From positions 1 through 35,229 of the forward strand of contig JAIEOP010000166.1 in the NCBI GenBank assembly GCA_019750465.1: a stretch of DNA of 35,229 nucleotides. Reading direction: 5' to 3'. The first letter of the stretch is position 1; each line of letters starts with the position of its first letter. Position numbers and translations under genes: made by a program. Positions 17,894 through 26,861 of this stretch are shown piece by piece. Below the pieces are notes generated by a model that was given only the letters and a program-made list of their open reading frames with translations, was not told the origin of the DNA and searched no databases. This DNA comes from Acetobacteraceae bacterium (GTDB lineage Bacteria > Pseudomonadota > Alphaproteobacteria > Acetobacterales > Acetobacteraceae).

Positions 17894-20800
17894 ATGGGCA
17901 GCATCCTCCGCCCCGAAGCGACGCTGGACGACCGCTGGGAGAAGTCCGGCGACACCCTCTACCTCACCGGCATCCAGGCGCTGGTGCGGCTGCCGCTGCT
18001 GCGCCACCAGCTGGACCAGGCACTGGGCTGGAACACCGGGGGCTACATCAGCGGCTACCGCGGCTCGCCGCTCGGCACCTACGACATGCAGCTGCTGCGC
18101 CAGGAGCGGCGGCTGCGCGAGGCCAACATCGTCGTCCGCCCCGCCCTGAACGAGGATCTGGCGGCGACCGCCATCTGGGGCACGCAGCAGATCGCGCTCT
18201 ACGGCAACCAGACCGTCGATGGCGTCTTCGGCATCTGGTACGGCAAGGGGCCGGGCGTGGATCGCAGCGGCGATGCGCTGCGCCATGCCAATTCCGCCGG
18301 CACCGCGCCGCGGGGCGGCGTGCTGGCGCTGGCCGGCGACGATCCCTCCTGCAAGTCCTCCACCATCACCTCGGGCTGCGAACACAGCTTCATGGACGTG
18401 GAGATTCCGGTGCTGGACCCGTCCGGCGCGCAGGAGGTACTGGAGTTCGGCCTGAAGGCCATCGACATGTCGCGCTTCGCCGGCCTCTGGGTCGGCATGA
18501 AGTGCGTGGCCGAGACCATGGACGGCGCCGGCACCGTGCTGGTCGATCCGGCCGCCTATTCCGTGGTGACGCCCGACTTCCCCTTCCCGGCCGACGGCGT
18601 GCACATCCGGCTCAGGGACCACGCCATCCCGCAGGAGCAGCGGCTGCGCCAGGTGAAGCTGCCGGCGGCGCTCGCCTTCGCGCGGCTGAACGGGCTGAAC
18701 CCGGTGGTGCTGGATGCGGGCCCGAAGGCACGCTTCGGCATCGCCGCGCGTGGCAAGGGCTACGCCACCTTGCGCCAGGCGCTGAAGGATGCCGGCATCT
18801 CCGACGAAATGGCGCGCATGGGGGGCTTGCGCATCTGGAAGGTCGGCCTGGCCTGGCCGCTGGACGCGATCGCCGCGCGGGAATTCGCCCGCGGGCTCGA
18901 GGAGGTGCTGGTCGTCGAGGACCGTCGCCCCGTGCTCGAGCCGCAGCTGCGCGACGCTTTGTACCACGAGGCGCAGCGCCCGCGCGTCACCGGCAAGTTC
19001 GATGACCAGGGCCGCCGCCTGCTGTCGGACCTGACGGAGCTCGACACCGGCGGCGTGCTGCGGGCACTCGCCGCCCGCCTGCCGGAGGCACTGCAGACCG
19101 ACCAGCTCAAGGCGCGCATCGCGGAACTCGACGGGCTGGCGAAGCAGCAGGCCGCGCCGATCCACGACCGCACGCCGCATTTCTGCCCGGGCTGCCCGCA
19201 CAACACCAGCACGCGCGTGCCGGAGGGCAGCCACGCCATGGCCGGCATCGGCTGCCATACGCTCGCGATCTACATGGACCGCCAGACCGACCTCTACACG
19301 CACATGGGCGCGGAGGGCATGCCCTGGCTCGGCATGGCGCCCTTCGTCTCCGAGCCGCACATGTTCGTCAACATCGGCGACGGCACCTATGCGCATTCCG
19401 GCATCCTGGCGATCCGCCAGGCGATCGCCGCCAAGGCGAACATGACCTACAAGATCCTGGTCAACAGCGCGGTCGCCATGACCGGCGGCCAGACGCCGGA
19501 GGGCGAGCTCGGCGTGCCGGAGATCGCCGCGCAGGTCGCCGCCGAAGGCGCGACGAAGGTGGTGGTGGTCTCCGACGACCCGGAGCGCCACCAGGCCGAC
19601 CCGCGCATGCCGAAGGGCATCGCCTACCACCACCGGGGCGAGCTCGACCTCGTGCAGCGCCGGCTGCGCGAGGAGAAGGGCGTCACCGTCCTGATCTACG
19701 ACCAGCAATGCGCCACCGAGCGCCGCCGCAAGCGCAAGCGCGGCACCCAGGCGGCGGCGATGAAGCGCGTCGCCATCAATCCCCGCGTCTGCGAGGATTG
19801 CGGCGACTGCTCCCGCGCCTCCAACTGCATCGCGGTGGAACCCATCGAGACCGAGTTCGGCCGCAAGCGCGCCATCGACCAGTCCGCCTGCAACCAGGAT
19901 CTCTCCTGCGTGCAGGGCTTCTGCCCGAGCTTCGTCACCCTGGTCGGCGCCGAGCCGGCGAAGAAGCCGGTGCCCGCGCTCGGCGACGCGCTGCCCGAGC
20001 CGGTCCGGCCGGAACCACGCGAGGGCGAACCCGCCTGGAACATCCTGCTCGCCGGCGTCGGCGGCCAGGGCGTCACCGCGCTCTCCGCCATCCTCGGCAT
20101 GGCCGCGCACCTGGAGGGGCGGCCGGCCCGCGCGGTGGACATGATGGGCCTGGCGCAGAAGGGCGGCGGCGTCTTCGCCCAGCTGCGCATCGGCCGCGTC
20201 GGCGCCGCGCCGGAGACCATCGAGGCGCCGCGCATCGGCATGGGCCAGGCCGACCTGCTGGTCTCGGCGGACCTGGTGGTGGCGCAGGGCCGCACCGCGC
20301 GGCCGCTGCTCGGCGGCGACCGCACGGTGGCCGTGCTGAACACCGACCTGCAGCCCACCGCGCAGTTCGTGCTGAACACGGAAACGCGCTACGACGGCGC
20401 CGGCATGCTGGACAGCGTCCGCCGCGCCTGCCGCGAGGTGGTGACCGTGCCCGGCGTGCAGGCGGTGGAGGAGGCGCTGGGCGACCTCATCTACCTGAAT
20501 GTCTGGCTGCTCGGCATCGCCTATCAGAAGGGGCTGGTGCCGCTCAGCGCCGAGGCGATCAATCGCGCCCTGGAGCTGAACGGCGCCCAGATCGAGCGCA
20601 ACAAGGCCGCCTTCGCCCTCGGCCGCCAGGCGGCGCTTGCCCCGCCGGCGCCCGCCCGGCCGGAGGACGAGACGCTGGACGCGCTCATCGCCCGCCGCGT
20701 TGCCGACCTCACCGACTACCAGAACGCGGGCTACGCCCGCGGCTACGAAGCCTTCGTCACGAAGGTCCGTGCGGCCGAGGCCGCCGCCGTGCCGGGCGAG

Positions 20801-21349
20801 GAGCGCCTGACCCGTGCGGTGGCGACGCAGCTCCACCGCCTGATGGCGTACAAGGACGAGTACGAGGTCGCCCGCCTGCACAGCCTGCCGGACTGGGACG
20901 CCTTCCTGTCCGCCCACTTCACCGGCACGCGGCGGGTGGAGCTGAACCTCGCCCCGCCGCTGCTGGCCCGGCGCGACCCCGTCACCGGCCTGCCGCGCAA
21001 GATGACCTTCGGCCCCTGGATGCTGAAGGCGATGCGCCTGCTGCGCCACGGCAAGGCGCTGCGCGGCACCGCGCTCGATCCCTTCGGCCGCACCGAGGAG
21101 CGCCGGACGGAGCGCGCCCTGCCCGGCGAATTCCGCGCCGGCATCGAGCGCCTGCTGCGCCTGCTCTCGCCCGGGACCCTTGCCGCGATCTGCGCCTGGG
21201 CCGAGGCCTGGGCCGGCATCAAGGGCTATGGCCACATCAAGCTGCGCAACCTCGACGCGACGCGGGCGAAGCTTCCGATGCTGGAGGCGGCGGCGACCGC
21301 GCCGGTCAGCCCCGCGGCATCGCCAGCGGCGATGCTGGCGGCGGAATAG
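17894..21349 (+). CDS. indolepyruvate:ferredoxin oxidoreductase, fused alpha and gamma subunits
   Basis: Oxidative decarboxylation of aryl- or branched-chain 2-oxoacids to acyl-CoA with a low-potential electron acceptor is the family reaction. The 1151-residue protein starts MGSILRPEATLDDRWEKS; GGGAGA 10 nt upstream supports this ATG although the frame is open from 17624. Order of domains: IorA-type TPP-dependent part (YISGYRGSPLGTYD near 50; CPGCPHN near 432; GDGTYAHSG near 495), a Cys-rich iron-sulfur segment (about 632-678, CEDCGDC...), an IorB-type gamma domain (AGVGGQGVT near 720, MMGLAQKGGG), and a C-terminal domain of about 230 residues of the DUF6537 type. The fused layout is typical of proteobacteria. 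Its end overlaps the convergent lipoprotein gene by 44 nt. Confidence 0.93.
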   Translation: MGSILRPEATLDDRWEKSGDTLYLTGIQALVRLPLLRHQLDQALGWNTGGYISGYRGSPLGTYDMQLLRQERRLREANIVVRPALNEDLAATAIWGTQQIALYGNQTVDGVFGIWYGKGPGVDRSGDALRHANSAGTAPRGGVLALAGDDPSCKSSTITSGCEHSFMDVEIPVLDPSGAQEVLEFGLKAIDMSRFAGLWVGMKCVAETMDGAGTVLVDPAAYSVVTPDFPFPADGVHIRLRDHAIPQEQRLRQVKLPAALAFARLNGLNPVVLDAGPKARFGIAARGKGYATLRQALKDAGISDEMARMGGLRIWKVGLAWPLDAIAAREFARGLEEVLVVEDRRPVLEPQLRDALYHEAQRPRVTGKFDDQGRRLLSDLTELDTGGVLRALAARLPEALQTDQLKARIAELDGLAKQQAAPIHDRTPHFCPGCPHNTSTRVPEGSHAMAGIGCHTLAIYMDRQTDLYTHMGAEGMPWLGMAPFVSEPHMFVNIGDGTYAHSGILAIRQAIAAKANMTYKILVNSAVAMTGGQTPEGELGVPEIAAQVAAEGATKVVVVSDDPERHQADPRMPKGIAYHHRGELDLVQRRLREEKGVTVLIYDQQCATERRRKRKRGTQAAAMKRVAINPRVCEDCGDCSRASNCIAVEPIETEFGRKRAIDQSACNQDLSCVQGFCPSFVTLVGAEPAKKPVPALGDALPEPVRPEPREGEPAWNILLAGVGGQGVTALSAILGMAAHLEGRPARAVDMMGLAQKGGGVFAQLRIGRVGAAPETIEAPRIGMGQADLLVSADLVVAQGRTARPLLGGDRTVAVLNTDLQPTAQFVLNTETRYDGAGMLDSVRRACREVVTVPGVQAVEEALGDLIYLNVWLLGIAYQKGLVPLSAEAINRALELNGAQIERNKAAFALGRQAALAPPAPARPEDETLDALIARRVADLTDYQNAGYARGYEAFVTKVRAAEAAAVPGEERLTRAVATQLHRLMAYKDEYEVARLHSLPDWDAFLSAHFTGTRRVELNLAPPLLARRDPVTGLPRKMTFGPWMLKAMRLLRHGKALRGTALDPFGRTEERRTERALPGEFRAGIERLLRLLSPGTLAAICAWAEAWAGIKGYGHIKLRNLDATRAKLPMLEAAATAPVSPAASPAAMLAAE

Positions 21350-22010
21350 CGCCGGGGCCAATTGCGCCGCCAGGGCTGCCGCCCTCCCGCGGGCGGGCGA
21401 CGTGCAGCGACATGATGGCGCGCAGAGGCTGGCCCCCGGGCGAGTCCGGGGCGGTGCGCAACACGATCACCTGCGGTCCCGCATCCTGCGGCGCCCGCGG
21501 CACCACCAGCACCGCGCGGTGCACGCGCAGCCCGCCCGCACCCGCCGCCATGGCCGAGGTGATCTGCAGCGGACTGACCAGCAGGTTCTCCTGGCGTTGC
21601 AGCACGCCGACCATGCGCTCGAACTCGCGCTCCAGCGCGGCGGAGGAGACGCCGCCCACCGCCAGCTCGCAGCTCGGCCCGCGCGGGTTGAAGGCGAGCA
21701 GGGCGGAGACCGAGGCAGGCGGCACCGCGGGCCGGGCCATCAGCCGGACGTTCGGATCAAGCGGCACCGGCTGCGCCGCCTGCCGCGCCGGATCCACGGC
21801 GACGAAGCCGAGGTTGGCACCGCGCCGCGCCACCTCCGCGCCATCCAGGTTGCCGCACACGCTGGCAAAGGCGCGGACCACGCCGGCGGCCGACACGTCC
21901 TCCTCCGCGGGTTCCGCGCCGAGAAGGCCGCCCTCGCCGGCGCAGCCGGCAAGCAGCAGCAGCAGCAGCGCGGAACGGGCGTGGCGCACGCTGCGCGGGG
22001 CGGAATGCAT
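21306..22010 (-). CDS. putative lipoprotein of unknown function
   Basis: 234 residues with a lipoprotein signal: basic start (MHSAPRSVRHARS), Leu-rich core and lipobox LAGC with Cys23. The mature part has SVCGNLDGAEVARRGANLGFVAVDP, VSALLAFNPRGPSCELAVGGVSS, FERMVGVLQRQENL and HRAVLVVPRAPQDAGPQVIVL, with no domain I can name. It has two further Cys residues. It lies 84 nt downstream of the metallopeptidase gene on the same strand and may be the last gene of the ATP-grasp/transglutaminase cluster. Its 3' end overlaps the convergent oxidoreductase gene by 44 nt, so the low-complexity Pro/Gly/Ala tail is partly constrained by that gene. Confidence 0.75.
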   Translation of the reverse strand: MHSAPRSVRHARSALLLLLLAGCAGEGGLLGAEPAEEDVSAAGVVRAFASVCGNLDGAEVARRGANLGFVAVDPARQAAQPVPLDPNVRLMARPAVPPASVSALLAFNPRGPSCELAVGGVSSAALEREFERMVGVLQRQENLLVSPLQITSAMAAGAGGLRVHRAVLVVPRAPQDAGPQVIVLRTAPDSPGGQPLRAIMSLHVARPREGGSPGGAIGPGAIPPPASPLAMPRG

Positions 22011-22094
22011 CGCGGGGGAATCCTTGGCGGCGCCGCAGCCTCGCGCGCTGCCGCATGCAAGGTCAATGCGCGGAGGCCGAACCGTCGGGGCGGC

Positions 22095-23180
22095 TCAGCG
22101 GCCGCGGGCAGCGCCGCAGGCTCCACCCTTTGCGCCCCGCACCAGGTCATGGACGAAGCCGAGCTTCTCGATCGCCGGGGACGACAGCACGAAGGGATAG
22201 AGATCCGGCGCGCCCATGCAGCGGTTCAGGCTGTTCACCGCATGGGTCAACGGCACCCACGCATCGACGAGGGCACCGATGTCGGGTGCCGCGTAGGGGT
22301 CGAAGGCGATCTCCGCCTGCAGCACGCCGCTGTCGTCCGCCCGCGGGCGGACGGAGAATTCAAGCGAGGCCGCCATCTCCAGGGTATCGACCATGTGCAG
22401 GAAGTGGGCCCAGGATTCGGCGAAGTCCTCCCAGGGGTGCGCGGTGGCGTAGGCGCTGACGTAGCGCGCCTGCCAATCCGCCGGCGGCCCCTCGGCATGG
22501 TGGCGCGCCAGGGCCGCGCCGTAGTCCAGCCGCTCGTCGCCGAACAGGGCGCGGAAGGGCTCCAGCCTGCCGGCGTCCCGCACCAGCCGGTTCCAGTAGA
22601 AATGCCCGCTCTCGTGCCGCACATGGCCGAGCAGCGTGCGGTAGGGCTCGCCCATCGCGGTGCGGCGCCGCTCCCGCTCCGCGTCGTCGGCCTCCGCCAG
22701 CGCCAGGGTGATCAGCCCCTCGTCATGGCCGGTCATCACCGCGGGCCCGCCGGCCGGGGGATCGGCCAGGATGTCGAAGGCCAGCCCGCCCGTACGGTCG
22801 TGGGCGCGGTCCGGCATCGGCAGGCCGAGCTTCAGCAGCGTGTAGGTCAGCCGGTGCTTGGCGACTTCCCAGCGCCGCCAGGGCAGCAGCGTCTCCGGCG
22901 CGCCGAGATCCGGGATGGTGCGGTTGTGCCGGCAGGACTTGCACAGCGCCTCCGTTGCGCGCGCCGGGATCAGCCAGTTGCAGGCATCCTGCCCGGCATT
23001 GGCGCAGAAGCGGAACCGGCCCTCCGGCTGTGCCAGCGCGCGCCAGGCGCGGCCATCGCGCTCCAGCGCCGACAGCGTCGCCGGCCCCGGCAGGAAGCCG
23101 AGCGCGCTGCCGCAGCGTTCGCAGCTCGTGTTCTCGAAGTGCAGCACCTGGCCGCACACCTGGCATCGGAAGAGGCGCAT
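22095..23180 (-). CDS. zinc-ribbon HExxH metallopeptidase (putative zinc-binding metallopeptidase family)
   Basis: 361-residue protein starting MRLFRCQVCGQVLHFENTSC. An N-terminal zinc ribbon has Cys6, Cys9, Cys20 and Cys23, and a second Cys set is at 59, 67, 80 and 83 (CKSC). The protease motif is HESGH (189-193), with EDFAESWAHFLHMVDT (about 251-266) probably giving the third zinc ligand, Glu255. This matches the bacterial family annotated as putative zinc-binding metallopeptidase (Peptidase_Mx type). The frame is open upstream into the transglutaminase gene, but the ribbon marks the real N-terminus. No signal peptide, so cytosolic. Placed 67 nt after the small transglutaminase gene, it may process or remove a peptide product of the cluster; that role is inference. 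Confidence 0.85.
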   Translation of the reverse strand: MRLFRCQVCGQVLHFENTSCERCGSALGFLPGPATLSALERDGRAWRALAQPEGRFRFCANAGQDACNWLIPARATEALCKSCRHNRTIPDLGAPETLLPWRRWEVAKHRLTYTLLKLGLPMPDRAHDRTGGLAFDILADPPAGGPAVMTGHDEGLITLALAEADDAERERRRTAMGEPYRTLLGHVRHESGHFYWNRLVRDAGRLEPFRALFGDERLDYGAALARHHAEGPPADWQARYVSAYATAHPWEDFAESWAHFLHMVDTLEMAASLEFSVRPRADDSGVLQAEIAFDPYAAPDIGALVDAWVPLTHAVNSLNRCMGAPDLYPFVLSSPAIEKLGFVHDLVRGAKGGACGAARGR

Positions 23181-23247
23181 CGGGCAAGCCGACGCGCCAG
23201 GGAGTGGAAGGTTCCGTCGCCGGGCCACCTTCCTCCTGCGCGACGGA

Positions 23248-24198
23248 TCAGCCCGGCGTGACGGCCCGCTCCCGCGCCGCCGCATGATCCCGCGGCTCCG
23301 TGTCGAGCGCCCCCGGGTCGAGCGGCTCCAGGTCCACCGAGACCGCCAGCCCGTGGGTGCCGCCGCCGAGCACCACGCCGCGCACCGGGCTGACATCGCC
23401 GAAGTCGCGGCCCCAGCCCAGCACCACGTGCTCATCCCGCACCACCAGGGCATTGGTGGGATCGAGGTCCACCCAGCCCGCGCCGGGGCCGAGCCAGGCA
23501 CCGACCCAGGCGTGGCTCTGGTCCGCGCCGCGGCGCCGTGCCCCGCCCGGCGGCGGGCGCGTGCGCACATAGCCCGAGACGTAGCGTGCCGGCAGGCCGA
23601 GCGCGCGCAGCGCCGCGATCATCAGGTGCGAGAAGTCCTGGCATACGCCCTGCCGGCGCGACAGTACGTCCTCGACCGGGGTGGCGATGGTGGTGACGCC
23701 GGCGCGGAACCGGAAGTCACGCGCGATGCGGGCATTCAGGTCAAGCAGGCCCGCAAGGATGTGGCGGCCCGGCGGGAAGCTGGCGGCGGCATAGGCGCCG
23801 GCGGCGGGGCTGGCCGGCGCCATGGGCGAGGCCTGCGCGAATTCCGCGGCGGCCCAGGCATCGCCGGCCGCGCCCAGGCCGTTCGCCGCCGCGGCCACGT
23901 TCTCCCAGGGCGGCGTCGCGTCCGGCGCCGGCGGCGCGGGCAAGTCCACCGCGACCTCCGCCTCCGCCACCACCGCGAAGCTGGTGTGCGGCGCATCGAG
24001 GAACAGCCAGGTGGCGGCATTGCCGAAGTGGTCCGCCGTCGCGCGCCGCCGCGACGCGGCCGGCGTGGCGGTGATGCCGGCCGAGATCACCCGCTGCCCG
24101 GGCAGGTCGCCACGTGGCGTGAGGTGCAGCAGATGCGCGGCGAGATCGACGCTCGCGGCATAGTCGTAGCGCGTCGCGTGGCGGACCCTGTACCTCAT
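23248..24198 (-). CDS. transglutaminase-fold protein (small, single-domain)
   Basis: 316 residues starting MRYRVRHATRYDYAASVDLA, the usual beta-rich N-terminal domain of bacterial transglutaminase-like proteins. The thiol triad is intact: Cys186 in RRQGVCQDFSHL, His229 in DQSHAWVGAW and Asp246 in WVDLDPTN. Such proteins may be peptidases, amidases or crosslinking acyltransferases; sequence does not decide. No signal peptide is visible, so cytosolic. It lies 16 nt downstream of the ATP-grasp/alpha-E gene on the same strand and 67 nt upstream of the metallopeptidase gene. The middle part (about 85-145) is Ala/Pro-rich and probably a loop insertion. Confidence 0.92.
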   Translation of the reverse strand: MRYRVRHATRYDYAASVDLAAHLLHLTPRGDLPGQRVISAGITATPAASRRRATADHFGNAATWLFLDAPHTSFAVVAEAEVAVDLPAPPAPDATPPWENVAAAANGLGAAGDAWAAAEFAQASPMAPASPAAGAYAAASFPPGRHILAGLLDLNARIARDFRFRAGVTTIATPVEDVLSRRQGVCQDFSHLMIAALRALGLPARYVSGYVRTRPPPGGARRRGADQSHAWVGAWLGPGAGWVDLDPTNALVVRDEHVVLGWGRDFGDVSPVRGVVLGGGTHGLAVSVDLEPLDPGALDTEPRDHAAARERAVTPG

Positions 24199-24214
24199 GC
24201 CCGCACCGCGCGCC

Positions 24215-26704
24215 TCACGCGACGCCGGCCCGTACCGCGTCCCGGCTTTCCAGGCCGAGGCTCCGGGCCACCGGCAGCAGCGCGAAATAGCGACCGGAGA
24301 CCCCGTTGGAGAGTGCCGCCACCGCGCCCTCCAATGCGGCGAGGCGCGGCGGCAGGGCCAGCGCGGCCTCCGCCTGGCCCGGCGCCTCGGCCACCGATCG
24401 CACCATCGCCTGCACCTCCTGCCCCAGTCGCTCCGCCTCGCCCGCCAGTGCGGGCATCGGCTCGTCGTCCGCCGCTTCCAGCTCCGCCAGCATGTCGCCG
24501 GCGGCGGCCAGCTGGAAGGCCAGGCCACGCGGATTGCCCGCGTCCGCCAGCACCAGGTCCAGCACCGGCGCGGGCTGGATCAGGCCGAGGTAGCGGCCGC
24601 GGTAGGTGATGACGGAATCGCAGAGCTCCAGCGCCACGCGCAGCCCGGGCTCGATCCGTCCCGGCTGCGCCGCGGCGCCGGGCTGGTCCAGGGCGCGGGC
24701 CACCCAGGCGGCGATGCTCTGCGCCCGCTCCATGCGCCGGCCGAAATCCAGGAACAGGCGCCCGCCGCCGCGCACCATGTTCTCGGCGGCCAGGCCGGCG
24801 ACGGTCGCCGAGAAGCCCAGGATGCCGTCCGCGACCGCGCCGAGCCGGCCGACGCCGCCGGTGCCGGCGCCACGAAGCCGGCTGCCGAGGCCGCGCAGCG
24901 TCGTCGCGATCGTCGCCTGCATCTCGCCGGTGAGGCGGTCGCGCAGCAGGCCGGCGAGGCGCCCGACCTGGCCGAATTGCGCCGCCAGCGGCCCGCCCTC
25001 GCCGGCCGCGCGCAGCAGCGCCTCGGTCATCGCGGCGGTGCCGAGGCCGTGGCCCGCCTCGGGGGAGAGCAGCTCGGCGCGCACCAGGCAGCGGGCCAGC
25101 GTGTCCAGCTCCGCCATCTCGCGCGCCGTCGGGCTGGGCCGGGCCAGGCGCCCGGCGGCGCTGCGCAGCAGCCGGGCCGAGGCTTCCAGACGCTCCATGT
25201 AGCGGCCGAGCCAGTAGAAATCATCGGCGACGCGGCTCGGCAGGTCGCCGGAGGCGCGGCGGATCGCCAGCGGCGCCGTACCTGGCAGGGCGCCCAGCCT
25301 GAGCATCGCGGCGCCGCCCTCCTCCGGATCCTCGGCCGGCACCCAGACATCCTTGCCGAGCGACGGCGCGTCGCCCTCCGGCAGGGTGCGGGCCAGGCCG
25401 CCCGGCAGCATCTGCCAATCCTGACCATCATGCACCAGGAAGAGCCGCAGCATCACCGGGCGTGGCGCCAGCCTGCCATCCGGCCCGGCGCAGGGCGCGA
25501 CGGAGGGGGCGAACGCCGCCGAGACCGCCCATTCCGCCGGGCTGGCCATCAGCCGCGCCGCCAGCGCCGCGCGCGCCTCCGCCGTCAGGGCGCCGGCGCG
25601 GACGGAGGGCAGGGTGCCGTCGAGCGCCCGGCGCACCAGCCAGGGGCGCAGATCCGCGCCCACCCGTGCCCGGGCCGCCGGGTCGCCGAGCCAGAGCGTC
25701 TCGGCCTGCGGCAGGCTGAGCGGCGCGCCGATCAGCCGCGGCGCCAGGGCCGGCAGCACGGCGGCGATGGCGGGCGCTTCGGCGAGGCCGGTGCCGGGAT
25801 CGTTCAGGATGCGCACGGCGCCGCCGCGCGCCGCATCCAGCAGCCCCACCACGCCGCCGACGGGGTCCGGGTCGAGCTCCAGCGGGTCCACCGTGCGCCC
25901 GTCCTGGCGGCGCAGCAGCACGCCGATGCGCGAGAGCCCGCGCAGCGTCTTCAGGTAGAGCGCGCCGTCGCGCACCGTCAGGTCGCCGCCCTCGACCAGC
26001 GCGCAGGACAGGTGGCGCGCCAGCAGCACCTGCTCGAACCAGTCCGGCCCGCGCGGCCCGGGCGAGAGCAGCGCCACGCCGCTCCCGTCCGGCGCCAGGC
26101 GGGCCAGCGCGTCCTGCCAGAGATCGAGGAAGGGCCGCAGCGGACGCAGCGCGCGGGCGCGGAAGAATTCCGGCACCAGCCGCGCCAGCAGGTCGCGGTT
26201 CTCGAGCGCACGGGCAAGGCCCGCGGGACAGGCGGTGCGGTCGGCGACGACGTGCCAGGCGCCGTCCGCGCCGCGCAGCAGGTCGGCGGCGTAGCTCTGC
26301 AGCAGCGGCGCGCCGCCCGCCCGCCCGGCGGCGTCGCGGCAGGGGCGGAGGAAGGCCGGGTTGGCGAAGACCAGGGCAGGTGGCAGCAACCCCTCGGCCA
26401 GCAGGTGCTGCGGGCCGTAGACGTCGCGCAGCAACGCCTCCAGCGCCGCGGCGCGCTGCGCGAGGCCGGATTCCAGCGCCGCGAACTCGGCGGCGGGCAG
26501 GATCAGCGGGATGAGGTCGCACCGGCGCGGCGTGGCGACGGGGGTGGCGGCGGCGAGGCTTTCCTCGGCCAGCGCCTCGGCCAGCAGGACGGCGCGCTCG
26601 GCCAGCGTCTCGGCACCGAGCTGCGCCAGCGCGCCGAGCAGGGGCCGCCAGTGCGGCCGGAATCCGCCCTGGCCGTCCACCATCTCGTCGAGCGGTTCGA
26701 TCAT
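24215..26704 (-). CDS. circularly permuted type 2 ATP-grasp protein fused to an alpha-E domain
   Basis: 829 residues from MIEPLDEMVDGQGG; the open frame continues upstream through the repeat element, which is not family-like. Residues to about 470 match the circularly permuted ATP-grasp family: LLRDVYGPQHLL, ALVFANPAFLRPC, LLSPGPRGPDWFEQVLLARHL, LVEGGDLTVRDGALYLKTL, and PVMLRLFLVHDGQDWQMLPGG. From about 490, SRVADDFYWLGRYMERLEASARLLR begins the all-helical alpha-E domain, which runs to the end. ATP-grasp enzymes form amide bonds through acyl-phosphates, so peptide ligation is the likely chemistry; the substrate is unknown. The two domains are separate genes in many bacteria. It is flanked by two transglutaminase genes on the same strand. 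Confidence 0.92.
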   Translation of the reverse strand: MIEPLDEMVDGQGGFRPHWRPLLGALAQLGAETLAERAVLLAEALAEESLAAATPVATPRRCDLIPLILPAAEFAALESGLAQRAAALEALLRDVYGPQHLLAEGLLPPALVFANPAFLRPCRDAAGRAGGAPLLQSYAADLLRGADGAWHVVADRTACPAGLARALENRDLLARLVPEFFRARALRPLRPFLDLWQDALARLAPDGSGVALLSPGPRGPDWFEQVLLARHLSCALVEGGDLTVRDGALYLKTLRGLSRIGVLLRRQDGRTVDPLELDPDPVGGVVGLLDAARGGAVRILNDPGTGLAEAPAIAAVLPALAPRLIGAPLSLPQAETLWLGDPAARARVGADLRPWLVRRALDGTLPSVRAGALTAEARAALAARLMASPAEWAVSAAFAPSVAPCAGPDGRLAPRPVMLRLFLVHDGQDWQMLPGGLARTLPEGDAPSLGKDVWVPAEDPEEGGAAMLRLGALPGTAPLAIRRASGDLPSRVADDFYWLGRYMERLEASARLLRSAAGRLARPSPTAREMAELDTLARCLVRAELLSPEAGHGLGTAAMTEALLRAAGEGGPLAAQFGQVGRLAGLLRDRLTGEMQATIATTLRGLGSRLRGAGTGGVGRLGAVADGILGFSATVAGLAAENMVRGGGRLFLDFGRRMERAQSIAAWVARALDQPGAAAQPGRIEPGLRVALELCDSVITYRGRYLGLIQPAPVLDLVLADAGNPRGLAFQLAAAGDMLAELEAADDEPMPALAGEAERLGQEVQAMVRSVAEAPGQAEAALALPPRLAALEGAVAALSNGVSGRYFALLPVARSLGLESRDAVRAGVA

Positions 26705-26712
26705 GCCGCGCC

Positions 26713-26850
26713 GCCTCCCTCCCCCGCTTGCGCGGGGCCGGGGTGGGGGTGCGCGTGGGGGTGGGTGTGGCCGCGCGCGTGGGGCAGGAGCCATCCGCAC
26801 CGACCTGGACACCCCCACCCCGGCCCTCCCCCGCTTGCGGTGGAGGGAGG
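26713..26850. repeat. large GC-rich inverted repeat, related to the yej-operon hairpins
   Basis: A left arm (26713-26750: CCTCCCTCCCCCGC...GGGGTGGGGGTG) and a right arm (26810-26850: CACCCCCACCCC...GGAGGGAGG) are near reverse complements across a loop of about 60 bp. The core CCCTCCCCCGC is the same as in 8608-8692. It fills the 157-bp gap between the transglutaminase-DUF2126 gene and the ATP-grasp gene. It may alter the expression of the downstream genes or simply be a dispersed repeat. Confidence 0.8.
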
Positions 26851-26861
26851 ACGATGCACGA

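Noticed and set aside
17612-21361. Minus-strand open frame of about 1250 codons antisense to the indolepyruvate oxidoreductase gene
   Set aside because: The opposite strand has intact TPP, Fe-S and gamma-domain motifs; the antisense frame is rich in His, Arg, Gly and Ala with no domain and would swallow ccdA.
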